From assembly GCA_036005845.1 (NCBI GenBank), contig DASYQD010000175.1, forward strand, positions 1 through 64,000: 64,000 nucleotides of DNA. The letters run 5' to 3'. This document shows, in pieces, positions 37,928 to 49,947 of the stretch (position 1 is the first letter of the stretch; each line of letters begins with the position of its first letter). The translations under genes and the position numbers were made by a program. The DNA is from DASYQD01 sp036005845 (lineage in GTDB: Bacteria > Acidobacteriota > Thermoanaerobaculia > Multivoradales > JAIOJS01). The notes beneath the pieces were generated by a model. That model saw nothing but the letters and a program-made list of their open reading frames with translations. It was not told the origin of the DNA and did not search any database.

Positions 37928-39786
37928 GCGCCAATGCGCCGGGCTCGCCGGCGGCGGCGGCCGAGCGGTCGTCGCGGCGCCGGCGCACGTGGCGCGAGCG
38001 GCTGCGTCTCCCGCCACGCCATCGCCTGCCACCGCTCTTCTTCGACCGCGCCTACACCTTCGCCCTCCCCGCCTCGCCGCTCGACCCGCTGCGCGGCGAG
38101 AAGGTGGTCACCGCGCTCGGTCTGATGGGACTCTTGCGGCCTGGCGAAGTGATCGCGCCGGCGCCCGCCAGCCTGCGCGACCTGCTGCGGGTGCATGACC
38201 GCGACTACCTCGAGGCACTCGGCGACAATGCCGCCGCCGAGCGCGCCTTCGGCTTCGCGATGAACGACGTGCAGCGCGAGCGCGCTCTGTCGGTGCAGCG
38301 GGCGATGACGGGCGGCACGATCGCGGCGGCGCGGCGCGCGCTCGCCGATCGCACCGTCGCCGTCAACGTCGGCGGCGGTTTCCACCACGCGCGACGCGAC
38401 CGCGGGCAGGGCTTCTGTCTCTTCAACGACATCGCAGTCGCCATCGCCGCTCTGCGGCGCGGCGGCTTCACGGGCCGGGTGCTGGTCGTCGACCTCGACC
38501 TCCACGACGGCGACGGCACGCGCTCGCTCTTCGCCGCCGACCCCAGCGTCTACACCTACTCGCTGCACAACCGGCACTGGGACGAGCCGGCCGCCGTCGG
38601 CAACACCGCGATCGAGCTCGGCAGCGGCGTCGACGACGCGACGCTGCTCGCCAAGCTGCGCGAGACGCTGCCGTCGGTGCTCGCCGCCCACCAGCCCGAG
38701 CTCGTCTTCTACCTCGCCGGCTGCGATCCTGCCGCGGACGATGCGCTCGGCGATTGGAAGCTGAGCGCCAGCGGGATGTTGGCGCGAGACCGCTTCGTGA
38801 TCGAGCTGGTAGGCGGCCGGGACACCGCCAGCGCCGGAGGCGGCGCCGGCGGATCGTCACGCCGCGACACACCGCCGATCGTCGTCACCCTCGCCGGCGG
38901 CTACGGCGACCGCGCCTGGCGCTACACGGCGCGCTTCCTCGCCTGGTTCGCCGGCCGCGACGAGAACGACGTCGAGCCGCCTCCGGAGGACGAGGTGCTC
39001 ATCGCCCGCTATCGCTCGATCGCGCGCCTCCTCTCCCCTGCCGAGCTCAGCGGCGAGGCGCCCGGCGAGCCAGGCGACGGCGGCGACGATTGGGGCCTCA
39101 CTCAGGACGACCTCCTCGGCTCGCTCGCCGAGAGCCCAGCCGACGCGCGCCTCCTCGGCTACTACACGCCGCATGGCGTCGAGCTGGTGATGGAGAGCAG
39201 CGGCATCTTCGATCGCCTGCGCGACCTCGGCTACGAGCAGCCGGCACTCGAGTTCGACCTCTCGTCCGGCGGCGGCCACATGGTGCGCATCTGGGGCGGC
39301 CGCGACCGCCGCGACCTGCTCGCCGAGATCCGCATGCGCCGCGACCGCCAGGCCTTCCCCGGCTTCGAGCTGCTTGCCATCGAGTGGCTGCTGCTGCAGA
39401 ACCCCCGCGCCGCGTTCACCGCCGAGCGGCCGCCGCTGCCCGGCCAGCGCCACCCCGGCCTCGGCATGCTGCGCGACGTCATCGCCCTCCTCGTGCAGGT
39501 CTGCCACCGCCTCCACCTCGACGGCATCACCTACACACCCAGCCACTTCCACCTCGCTTCGCAGTCGACCAAGTACCTCCGCTTCCGCGACCCACGCCAT
39601 GCGGCACTGTTCGACGAACTAAAGACCGCCGTCGCCGGCCTGCCGCTCGCCGAGCAGGCGCGGCGTATCGACGCCGGCGAGGTCGTCGACTCACGGACCG
39701 GCCTGCCGCTCCGCTGGCGTCCGATGCCGATGGTGCTGGTCGTCAGCGACCGCTTGGCACAGTCGCTCGCGGGAACGGCTCTCTAG
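37924..39786 (+). CDS. Histone-deacetylase-family protein fused to an unknown C-terminal domain
   Basis: Residues about 35-360 form a class II HDAC/acetoin-utilisation-type deacetylase. They carry GGGFHHA (His dyad 154-155), FCLFNDIAVA, VVDLDLHDGDGT (zinc ligands D192, H194), AGCDPAADD and LAGGYGD with the active-site Tyr. The usual HH after the zinc Asp is HD here. Residues about 410-620 are a separate domain (YYTPHGVELVMESSG, GHMVRIWGGRDRRDLLAEI, HPGLGMLRDVIALLVQVCHRL, YTPSHFHLA) that I cannot assign. The 620-residue length is about twice that of a simple deacetylase. The natural substrate is unknown, possibly acetylated polyamines or small molecules. Confidence 0.85.
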   Translation: MSANAPGSPAAAAERSSRRRRTWRERLRLPPRHRLPPLFFDRAYTFALPASPLDPLRGEKVVTALGLMGLLRPGEVIAPAPASLRDLLRVHDRDYLEALGDNAAAERAFGFAMNDVQRERALSVQRAMTGGTIAAARRALADRTVAVNVGGGFHHARRDRGQGFCLFNDIAVAIAALRRGGFTGRVLVVDLDLHDGDGTRSLFAADPSVYTYSLHNRHWDEPAAVGNTAIELGSGVDDATLLAKLRETLPSVLAAHQPELVFYLAGCDPAADDALGDWKLSASGMLARDRFVIELVGGRDTASAGGGAGGSSRRDTPPIVVTLAGGYGDRAWRYTARFLAWFAGRDENDVEPPPEDEVLIARYRSIARLLSPAELSGEAPGEPGDGGDDWGLTQDDLLGSLAESPADARLLGYYTPHGVELVMESSGIFDRLRDLGYEQPALEFDLSSGGGHMVRIWGGRDRRDLLAEIRMRRDRQAFPGFELLAIEWLLLQNPRAAFTAERPPLPGQRHPGLGMLRDVIALLVQVCHRLHLDGITYTPSHFHLASQSTKYLRFRDPRHAALFDELKTAVAGLPLAEQARRIDAGEVVDSRTGLPLRWRPMPMVLVVSDRLAQSLAGTAL

Positions 39787-39981
39787 TTCCGATCCGCCCG
39801 ATCCGCCAGAGGAACGACGGCTGCATTGGCTTCCGGCGCGTTCAGCGCCGTTGACAGATCGCTCACTTGCTGTTCAGATTGCCGGCGTCCACACATTTTT
39901 AGTTTTTCGTTGAACATGCCCGGGCACCTGATCGACAGGTGGGCCGCCGGGAACGTAGACGTTGCTTGGAGGAAAGGATCC

Positions 39982-40647
39982 ATGATCTTTCGGCCGCTTG
40001 CGGCGCTCATCGCCGTTTCCGCGTGTCTACCGGCCGCCGTTCTTGCCGATCCGCCCCCGTCTGGTCCGAAACTGACGTTTACCAAAGACGCCGTGGTCGT
40101 GGAGGAGCTGACGCCGGGCGCCGAGGTGGCGTTCTTCGGCGTCACACAGACGCTCGCCGCCGACCAGGTACCCGAGATGCGCGCGTACGCGCGTTTGCTG
40201 CGAGACGACAATCACGACGGCGTCGAGCGGCTGGAGCTTCCCGCCGGTGTCCCCGACCACGCTACCTTCGTGGCGGTCGACCTCGACACGGGTAAAGCGC
40301 AGGCCGCCGCGCCGTCCGGTTACCCGATTCGCCGCATACCGTGGCGCGGGCGCGGCATCACGGACTCGGGCCATGGCGTCGACCAGATCGAGGACAACCG
40401 GGTCACCGCGAACCTCCTCGTCTGTCGTCGCGCCGTGGGCTGCTGGTTTATCGAGACCGCCGACGGCGGAGCCGCCGATGTGGGACAGCGTGCCGACGGG
40501 ACCCTCCGCGTGTTGATTTCGAGCCTCGAGCCGCTGGGCAACACGACTGCGCGGCCGCCGGGCCGGCTGCTGCCCACCGACGTCGTCGCGATGCTCGACC
40601 CGCGCAAGCTCGAGCTGACTCTCGTCGGCGTCCTGCCGAACGAGTGA
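39982..40647 (+). CDS. Secreted protein of unknown function upstream of the RHS gene
   Basis: The 221-residue protein has a clear signal peptide (MIFRPLAALIAVSACLPAAVLA) and a soluble beta-rich body (KDAVVVEELTPGAEVAFFGVT, VDLDTGKAQAAAPSGYPIRR). Two cysteines (CRRAVGC) could form a disulphide. The ATG at 39982 follows GGAGG at 39968-39972. The 195-base gap upstream is AT-richer and contains TTGACA at 39851 and a T-rich run, probably the promoter for this and the RHS gene 19 bases downstream. Function unknown; co-secretion with RHS is inferred. Confidence 0.75.
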   Translation: MIFRPLAALIAVSACLPAAVLADPPPSGPKLTFTKDAVVVEELTPGAEVAFFGVTQTLAADQVPEMRAYARLLRDDNHDGVERLELPAGVPDHATFVAVDLDTGKAQAAAPSGYPIRRIPWRGRGITDSGHGVDQIEDNRVTANLLVCRRAVGCWFIETADGGAADVGQRADGTLRVLISSLEPLGNTTARPPGRLLPTDVVAMLDPRKLELTLVGVLPNE

Positions 40648-40666
40648 CGCCGGCCGGAGACACGAG

Positions 40667-43600
40667 ATGACTCCCGAGATGCACGTCAAGGCCCTATTCG
40701 CCCTGGCCGTCTTCACGGCGATCGCGGCCGCCGCGTCTGCGCAAGATCACGCCAACGAAGCGCGCGGCCTCAGCCCGGCCGCCTCCCGGACCTTCGGCCC
40801 CGACACGGTCAACATGTACAACGGGAACCTATCGATCGTGCTCCCACTGCACGAGTCGAAAGGTGACGGCAACTTGTCCGTGGCTCTGTCCTTGGTCTAC
40901 AACGGTCAGCTCTGGGAGCACTTCCAGTACACCAACAACGTCGGGCAAGACCTCGTACAGTCCCTGCCCGACCGGGCGAACAACGCCGGGCTCGGGTGGC
41001 GTCTTTCCTTGACCCGACTCAATCCCCCCCAGTACCCCGACGACACCGCAACCGTCGACAGCTTCGAGAGCGCAGATGGCAGCCGCCACGGGTTCTACCC
41101 AACCTTGCACGAAGGAGATACCAACCAGATCTTGACGAAGGCCTATTCCCGGGATTCGTCCTATCTCCGCTACAGATCAGCCCAGGCGACGATCGATATG
41201 CCGGATGGTTCGAGCGTTCGTTTCGCCGGCTCGACCGCCACGACGGGCTACCCGACAGCCATCGTCGATTCGTTCGGCAACACGGCAACCATCAGCTATT
41301 ACGACGCCAATGGCGCTCCCGCAGCGGCAAACGACGCCCTCGAATGGCAGATCGACGACGGCTACCGCTCCCAACATATCTACTTTCGGCTCACGCCAGC
41401 ACCTTATTCTGACTACCAACCGAAGCTCGTCGACCGCGTCGTCGTAGCCGCCTTCAATGGTACGACGGCCACTTATCAACTTCGCTACAACATCGATGAC
41501 GGCACGCCACCGACCAACGAGATCCAGCTTACCGGCTGCGGCAACACCGACCAGGACACGAGGAACCGGCCGGTCGTCTTTCTAACCAGGGTGGAAATGC
41601 CCGATGGTACGACCTTCCGGATGCCCTTGGACAACTACTACACGACGACAGCAACGGGTGCGCCGTGCACCAGCGGGCTGTTGCGCCGGCTGGGCCTGCG
41701 ACACCTGGGCTCGGTGGAGTGGGACTTTGGGGCCTATGGGTTTCCTATTTCCTCCTCGCCGCGCGCCTATCGTCAGGTGACGACAGGGGTCACCGGCAGG
41801 CGCCTGCTCGGTGCCAACGGCGCGGTCCTAGCCGGAGAGTGGACCTTGGGCTCGACCCTCACCTCGTTGAGCGAGAAGGTCACCACCGTCGTCGATCCCA
41901 ACGGCACTACCTGGAAGCACTACTTTTCTGCCTGCGCGATCAACTGCAGTCCTGCCGACCGCGCGTTCGAATATGGCCTGCCGTTCAGCAGAGACGGCGG
42001 GCGCGGTGACGACGCCGGCCACTGGCTGTCGCTCGAGGTGATCCCCGCCGGGATGGCGACCGCTGTACGCAAGCTTTACCTGACGTACGAGCACGACCCC
42101 GCGAGCTCGATCGACCCCGACGACCTGCAGCTCAACCAGCGCCGCAATCAGCGGCTGTCGGGGAGCCGCGTCTCTTACGATGACAACGGCATCCCGGAGC
42201 TCACGGATCCCTACATCGACCAGACTCTCAGTGACTTCGACGGCTTCTCGCACTACCGCTCGACGAATACCTCAGCCTCCGGCTTCCCCGATGTGACCTC
42301 GCGAACCGCGACGACCTCCTTCAACCCCGGCAACCACATGCCCGGCCAGCCTGGCTACACACCCTGGACCAGCTCCACCTGGATGCTCGAGGGCAACACC
42401 TCGAGCTCCGTGTCGATGGCCGTCCCGCAGCCCGAGGGCGGCGTGGTGACGCAGGCGCTCTACCAGAGTGTCTGCATCGACGCCACGACCGGCTTCCTCA
42501 AGGGGCGCCGCGTGCACCAGCAGAACAGCAGCGGGTACTCCAGCCACGACCTCGTGGCGGTCTTCGAGCCCGAGAACGGCAACCTTCGGCACGAAAATTA
42601 TTACGGCGGCGATATCCAGACGATCGATACGTCCCCCGGCGGAGGCGCCATTTGCAGCCTCGTGAGCTCGCTCGCTGGGCCGGAGTACCGGATCAGCCAC
42701 ACCTACTCGAGAGGCATGAGAGCCACCTCGAGTTACGACGGCGTGGCTGGCCTGTTTCTCGATCGCGACATCGATGCGTCGACCGGCCTCGCGAGCCGCG
42801 TGCGCGATGTCGCCAAAGAGGAAACGGCCTACACCTTCAACGAAGCTGGAGAGCTTACCAACGTGGCCGCCCCCGACGTATCGGCGGTCACTTACGTCTA
42901 CCGTGATCCCACTAGCTCGACGAGTCTGGCAAGGGTGACGGTGAACCAGCACGCGTCGACGGCAGGATCCACCGGCGACGTCACCACGCGCACGACCCTC
43001 GACGCCTTCGGCCGCGTCAGCATCGAAGAGCAACGGCAGTACGACGGCACGTTCACGGAACGCCGGAGGTTCTACAACACGCTCGGCTGGCCTACGTACG
43101 TCACCGAGCTGGGGACGCAGGCTTACGGCACCACCTACACGCAGTTCGATGCCTTCGGCCGTCCGCGACGCATCATTCCCGCCGACAGCAACTCGCACGT
43201 GGTAGCGCTCCAGTATGACGGCGATCTTGCGGTGACGCGCACGGTCAGGGTGGCCACCGCCGCCGGCGTGGAGACGGACGCCCTCACCCGAGAGACCTAC
43301 GACGCCTTCGGTCGCCTCGCGCAGGTCACGGAGCCCAACGGCACACTGACGCAGTACCACTACGACGCGGGCGACCGTCTCTATTGGATCTGCCAGAACG
43401 CCGACTTGAACAACAACACCTGCGGCCAGAAGCGGGTGTTCACTTACGACAATCGTGGCATGCTGCTCAGTGAACAGCACCCGGAGCTCGGCTCCACCGG
43501 CAACGGCACCGTCACTTACAGCGCCATCGACTCCCGAGGACACGCGCATAGCCGCAGCGACGGCGTGCACACGCTTACCTTCGGCTACGACTTAGCCGAG

Positions 43601-45652
43601 CGGCTGAGAACGGTGCGGGAAGGCTCGACGGACCTCAAGAGCTTCACCTACGGCACCGACAACTCCCCCACCGACGCGCGGTTGGGGAAGCTCGTGACCG
43701 CCACCCGGTACAACTACCACCTCATCGGCACAACGGCGTTCACCATCAAGATCGACGAGACCTACACCTACGCCGGTCGCGGCGGGCGGCCGTCGAACCG
43801 CACTACCCAGCTCACCTCCTGGACCTCGGCCAACCCGACACCCGTCTCCGGCGAGGCGTTCAGCCAGGGTTGGGTCTACGACGATCTCGGCACGACCAAC
43901 GACACGACATACCCGCGCTGCACAGGAGGCTCCTGCCTCAACCATGACAGCGCGCGCACGATCAGCGGCACTCACACCAACGGTTGGCTCACAGCCGTCG
44001 CAGAGACCGGGGGCGCCAGCTACGCGAGCGCCATCACCTATCATCCGAACGGGATGCTCAAGGCGATCTCGCGCAGCAACGGAGTGTCGCTGTCGGTGGG
44101 ACTCGACCCAAACTACCTCCCCCGACCGGCATCGTTCGCGACGGCAGGAGCCGCGACCAACTGGTTCTCCGGCAACTATTCGTACGACGGAGCCGGAAAT
44201 GTCACCCGTATCGGCAGCTCGCGATTCACCTACGATCTCCTGAGTCGACTCAAGACCGCCGACGAGTCCGTGGAGGAGCCGACTCCCGGCCTACCCTTCA
44301 GCGACGGCTTCGAGACCGGCGACACGCGCTGCTGGGACCCGGGCTCCTGCCTATCGGGAGCGCATCCGGTGAGCCAGAGCTACACGTACGACCTGTTCGG
44401 CAACCTCACCGACATCGCCGGCAGCCCCGGGCGCTCGACACCGACCAGTGGGACTACCAACCGGCTCACCGCAGCGACCTACGACGCCGCCGGCAATTTG
44501 CTCACCTGGAACGGCGAGACCTACGACTACGACGCCCTAGGCATGGTCGAACGCCGATGCCCGAGCGGCTGCACTTCCAGCGCTGCTGATTGGCGCTACA
44601 CATATACAGCAGATGACGAGCGTTTGTGGGCGTACGAAGCTACTGTGGGCACAGGCAACGTCTGGACCGTGCGAGACCTCGATGGCCGCGCCTTACGCGA
44701 GTACGACGCCGTCGCCGCCTGGGCGACGCGCGACTACATCTACCGCGACACCGAGTTGCTCGCGTCCAACTTCCCGAGCGAGGGCGACCGCCACTTCCAC
44801 GTCGACCACTTGGGTACGCCGCGGCTGGTCACCAACAGTGCGAAGACGATTGTTGCCTATCATGTCTACCTCCCGTTCGGGGAAGAGGCGACCGCAACGG
44901 CCCAGGACTTGGAGAGGAGAAAGTTTACCGGCCACGAGAGGGACACGCTCGGCACGAGCGCGGTCGCTGATGATCGGGACTATATGCATGCCAGGTATTA
45001 CAACCCACAGCTTGGCAGGTTTCTAACCACTGATCGAGTCCATGGTTTGCCAAGAAGTCCGCGAAGCTGGAACAGATATGCCTATGTCGCCGCAAATCCC
45101 TTGAAGTTCATCGATGCAAACGGCGCAACAGTTGTCGTGCCCAAATACCTCAGCAACGTCATTGCAGAAGCCATGGAGCGAAGTGCCACTTTCTGGTTTC
45201 TATTTAGTCGCGCCGACGCCGATCCCCGGGTCACGGTGAGCTTTGCGACTCAGGCCCGCGCGAAGCCGGGGTCTCGCCTGGATTCTGTGTTCACGCTGCG
45301 GCGGACCAATAGCGGAGAGGTGACGGAGCTCAAGCAGCAGATACGCTTGCCACCGGGTACGGCGACGGCGTCGAAGATTGGCCACGAACTCGCTCACAAC
45401 TGGGAGATCCTCGACACCGGATTGACTCTGGAAGAGAGGGCCGCCGCAGGCGAGCGTGGGATACGAAGGAATTCGACCGGTTGGGAGTCGGATGCTGCAT
45501 TGCGCACTGAGAAGATCATCGAAATAGAGCAAACGATCAGCGTTAGAGTGCTGCAGTCGCCCGCTGCGCTGAGCGCAACAGGCGACCTCGGTGCTTTGGG
45601 CGCCGGTTTCGGAATAGTTGTCTACGTAGAAGGCGTCCCAATGCCGTTCTAA
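40667..45652 (+). CDS. Secreted RHS/YD-repeat protein with a HExxH metalloprotease-like tip
   Basis: The 1661-residue protein has a signal peptide (ALFALAVFTAIAAAASAQ) and a long run of YD repeats. The RHS core end is ARYYNPQLGRFLTTDRVHG, with RYAYVAANPLKFIDANG near residue 1481. Beyond this the 175-residue tip carries GHELAHNWEIL (H1573, E1574, H1577), a zincin signature. In known RHS toxins the core encases a variable C-terminal toxin. The tip DNA is less GC-rich than the core, as expected for exchange. An inserted DGFETGDTRCWDPG segment lies near residue 1210. ATG at 40667; a second ATG four codons later is possible. Confidence 0.88.
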   Translation: MTPEMHVKALFALAVFTAIAAAASAQDHANEARGLSPAASRTFGPDTVNMYNGNLSIVLPLHESKGDGNLSVALSLVYNGQLWEHFQYTNNVGQDLVQSLPDRANNAGLGWRLSLTRLNPPQYPDDTATVDSFESADGSRHGFYPTLHEGDTNQILTKAYSRDSSYLRYRSAQATIDMPDGSSVRFAGSTATTGYPTAIVDSFGNTATISYYDANGAPAAANDALEWQIDDGYRSQHIYFRLTPAPYSDYQPKLVDRVVVAAFNGTTATYQLRYNIDDGTPPTNEIQLTGCGNTDQDTRNRPVVFLTRVEMPDGTTFRMPLDNYYTTTATGAPCTSGLLRRLGLRHLGSVEWDFGAYGFPISSSPRAYRQVTTGVTGRRLLGANGAVLAGEWTLGSTLTSLSEKVTTVVDPNGTTWKHYFSACAINCSPADRAFEYGLPFSRDGGRGDDAGHWLSLEVIPAGMATAVRKLYLTYEHDPASSIDPDDLQLNQRRNQRLSGSRVSYDDNGIPELTDPYIDQTLSDFDGFSHYRSTNTSASGFPDVTSRTATTSFNPGNHMPGQPGYTPWTSSTWMLEGNTSSSVSMAVPQPEGGVVTQALYQSVCIDATTGFLKGRRVHQQNSSGYSSHDLVAVFEPENGNLRHENYYGGDIQTIDTSPGGGAICSLVSSLAGPEYRISHTYSRGMRATSSYDGVAGLFLDRDIDASTGLASRVRDVAKEETAYTFNEAGELTNVAAPDVSAVTYVYRDPTSSTSLARVTVNQHASTAGSTGDVTTRTTLDAFGRVSIEEQRQYDGTFTERRRFYNTLGWPTYVTELGTQAYGTTYTQFDAFGRPRRIIPADSNSHVVALQYDGDLAVTRTVRVATAAGVETDALTRETYDAFGRLAQVTEPNGTLTQYHYDAGDRLYWICQNADLNNNTCGQKRVFTYDNRGMLLSEQHPELGSTGNGTVTYSAIDSRGHAHSRSDGVHTLTFGYDLAERLRTVREGSTDLKSFTYGTDNSPTDARLGKLVTATRYNYHLIGTTAFTIKIDETYTYAGRGGRPSNRTTQLTSWTSANPTPVSGEAFSQGWVYDDLGTTNDTTYPRCTGGSCLNHDSARTISGTHTNGWLTAVAETGGASYASAITYHPNGMLKAISRSNGVSLSVGLDPNYLPRPASFATAGAATNWFSGNYSYDGAGNVTRIGSSRFTYDLLSRLKTADESVEEPTPGLPFSDGFETGDTRCWDPGSCLSGAHPVSQSYTYDLFGNLTDIAGSPGRSTPTSGTTNRLTAATYDAAGNLLTWNGETYDYDALGMVERRCPSGCTSSAADWRYTYTADDERLWAYEATVGTGNVWTVRDLDGRALREYDAVAAWATRDYIYRDTELLASNFPSEGDRHFHVDHLGTPRLVTNSAKTIVAYHVYLPFGEEATATAQDLERRKFTGHERDTLGTSAVADDRDYMHARYYNPQLGRFLTTDRVHGLPRSPRSWNRYAYVAANPLKFIDANGATVVVPKYLSNVIAEAMERSATFWFLFSRADADPRVTVSFATQARAKPGSRLDSVFTLRRTNSGEVTELKQQIRLPPGTATASKIGHELAHNWEILDTGLTLEERAAAGERGIRRNSTGWESDAALRTEKIIEIEQTISVRVLQSPAALSATGDLGALGAGFGIVVYVEGVPMPF

Positions 45653-45694
45653 TGACAAACGCTGGAATAATCTTCGAGACCGCAGGAATAAGAA

Positions 45695-46153
45695 ATGAGA
45701 CGCCCTTTTCTAGTTGTTGTGCTCACACTCATAAGTCAAATGGCTTCACCAGTGCGGTCCACCATTCGGGAGGTTCCGCCGTCGCTGGCGACGGTGGCGG
45801 GAATCTTCGTCGGATCAACTTCCGGAACGACGGTTCAGCGCCTGCTCCTTAACGCGGATGGTACGGGTGATTTTGTCAATGTCGCTTTTAATTCTTCGTC
45901 GAACAAGGTGTCCCGCTATAATGTGCGCGTGCGCAGTTTCACCAATTGGAAGATTGCTCTAGATCTGGTCTCCGCGAGTGGCGCCAGACCTATCCGTGCA
46001 ACAGGAGAGTTGCGATTCTTTGACGCATCATTGCGGCTCCCGGCGATGGAGGGATATCGAGCGAGGTCGATCCGTCTGTTTCGCGAACAGACCCTCATGT
46101 CCATGATGGAGACCGCGCGGGAGGCGATGGCATCAGCTCCACATCAGCAGTGA
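45695..46153 (+). CDS. Small exported protein, candidate immunity protein for the RHS tip
   Basis: The 152-residue protein starts at an ATG with AGGA about 8 bases upstream, 42 bases after the RHS stop. It has a likely signal peptide (MRRPFLVVVLTLISQMA) and a beta-rich body (SRYNVRVRSFTNWKIALDLV). Base composition is visibly lower in GC than in the surrounding genes, like the RHS tip. Position, size, export and composition fit an immunity protein that neutralises the metalloprotease in the periplasm. No family match is seen, and the role is inferred. Confidence 0.65.
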   Translation: MRRPFLVVVLTLISQMASPVRSTIREVPPSLATVAGIFVGSTSGTTVQRLLLNADGTGDFVNVAFNSSSNKVSRYNVRVRSFTNWKIALDLVSASGARPIRATGELRFFDASLRLPAMEGYRARSIRLFREQTLMSMMETAREAMASAPHQQ

Positions 46154-46247
46154 CCAGCGGGTCAAACCGCAATCCATCACAGTGAGCGTTAAGTAACTGG
46201 ACTATGGGCCGAGGGGTACGCGAGAGGTTGGCGCGACGTGCTCGTCG

Positions 46248-47522
46248 TCAGCCGGCAAGTGGCGCGGGAGCCGGAGCCGCGCCAACCTTCTGCTCCGACC
46301 GCCAACGCTGGATGCGCGCGAAGAAGAGGTCGGTGAACGGCTCGACCTCGTGCGGCGGGTAGAGCGCCTCGACCTTCAACCGCACCGCCTCGCGGCACTC
46401 CTTGGAAGCGAAGAACTCGTCGGCCACCGCGTCGAGGTGCGCCAGGTGCTCGGCGCAGAACTCGGCGAAGCGGTCAGCCTCCAGCCGCTGCCGTGCGATG
46501 GCGGCGTAGCGCGACAGCTTCTCGCGGTAGGGCAGCTCCTGCCGCGCCACCTCGTAGTAGGGCTCCCAGTCGAGCGTCTGCCGCATCTTGCGGCGCGTCA
46601 CCGCGCAGTAGACGGCCCAGCGCAGCTTCGCCAGCACCAGCCAGGGGAAGTGGAAGTGCAGCGACGTCACTTGGCTGTCGGGGCAGGCGTTGGCGAAGTC
46701 GATGGGGTGGAAGCCGCCGTCCTTGCGCAGGCTCTCGCAGGAGTTGAAGTCCCAGCCGAAGAAGGTGTTGATGGTGAGGCAGGTGTCCTCGAGCCACGAG
46801 CGCTCTTCGGCCGAGATGGGTGGCGCCTCCATGCGGTAGCGGTCGTGCAGCGGCGCCGCGGGATCGTACTTGACGACATTCACCTGCGGCCCCATGCCGA
46901 TGGCGCGCACGAAGAGGTCGAAGGGCACCACCGCTGCCTGCAGGTGCATGACGTTCTTGCCGCTTTCGTCGTAGGCCGCGCGCAGCTTCGCCTCGTCGTC
47001 GATCTTCGAGACGCCGCGCCAGGCGCCGCCGTCGTACGGCTTCATGAACAGCGGGTAGCCGACCTGCCCGCCCACGTGGCCGAGGTCGAAGAGCTTGGCG
47101 TAGCGGCGCAGCGTCGGCTCGAGGTCTGGGTTGCTCTGCTCGTACTCCTTGGGCGGCACCATCCAGGTCTTGGGGATCGGCATCCCCAGCCGCAGCATCG
47201 CCGCGTAGGTGGTGTGCTTCTCCATCGACTGCACGGCCCACGGGTTGTTGAGCACGTAGACGTCGTCGAGGATGACCGCCTTCTTGATCCACTCGCGGCT
47301 GGTGTAGTACCAGTGCGTCAGGCGGTCGAGCACCACCGTGTACTTGGTGCGCTGCTGGAGGTCGAAGGGCTCGATGGTCACTCGCTCGACGGCCACCCGC
47401 ACCTCTTCGCCCTGCCAGGGGATCGCGAGATCGAGCCGGCGCAGCAGGTGCTCGAAACAGAGCGGCCAGCAGAGATCAGCGCCGAGCGAGAGTCCGATCC
47501 AGCGCGTGACGGGCGTGGGCAT
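46248..47522 (-). CDS. ATP-grasp (RimK-like) domain protein
   Basis: The 424-residue protein has ATP-grasp features. These include PKTWMVPPKEYEQ, GYPLFMKPYDGGAWRGVSKI (the nucleotide-clamping lysine), a central strand VVPFDLFVRAIGMGPQV, and DFNSCESLRKDGGFHPIDFANACPD with acidic metal ligands. A helical C-terminal third follows. It probably joins a carboxylate to an amine or thiol through an acyl-phosphate, but the partners are unknown. The ATG at 47522 follows GGAGG. It is divergent from the hybrid kinase gene, with a 229-base gap in which I see no other gene. Confidence 0.8.
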   Translation of the reverse strand: MPTPVTRWIGLSLGADLCWPLCFEHLLRRLDLAIPWQGEEVRVAVERVTIEPFDLQQRTKYTVVLDRLTHWYYTSREWIKKAVILDDVYVLNNPWAVQSMEKHTTYAAMLRLGMPIPKTWMVPPKEYEQSNPDLEPTLRRYAKLFDLGHVGGQVGYPLFMKPYDGGAWRGVSKIDDEAKLRAAYDESGKNVMHLQAAVVPFDLFVRAIGMGPQVNVVKYDPAAPLHDRYRMEAPPISAEERSWLEDTCLTINTFFGWDFNSCESLRKDGGFHPIDFANACPDSQVTSLHFHFPWLVLAKLRWAVYCAVTRRKMRQTLDWEPYYEVARQELPYREKLSRYAAIARQRLEADRFAEFCAEHLAHLDAVADEFFASKECREAVRLKVEALYPPHEVEPFTDLFFARIQRWRSEQKVGAAPAPAPLAG

Positions 47523-47751
47523 GGGGGGCGGTCCTCCGATGGCGGAGTCTACTGCGCTGGACGCGCGCGCTGCGGCGCAGGCCCCCCATGAGCCGGCGGC
47601 CCGTGTCGGCCAAACGCTGGCAAACGTCGGCTCTATCATCTCGTTGCCGACGCACGGAGCCATTCCATGCAGAGGCGGCTCAGACGGGGCACGCGGGTTG
47701 CAACGCCTCCCCGATCCCCGCCGGCCCCGCGGCGAACACTGATAGAGGCGG

Positions 47752-49890
<2,139 letters not shown>

Positions 49891-49947
49891 ACGGAGGGCC
49901 AACGAGGGCAAGGGTGGGACCCGGCCCAAGCCCGGGTCCCCACACAC

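Noticed and set aside
45652..45852. A 66-codon frame overlapping the end of the RHS gene
   Set aside because: No ribosome-binding site and no protein-like features; the frame at 45695 with a signal peptide is better.
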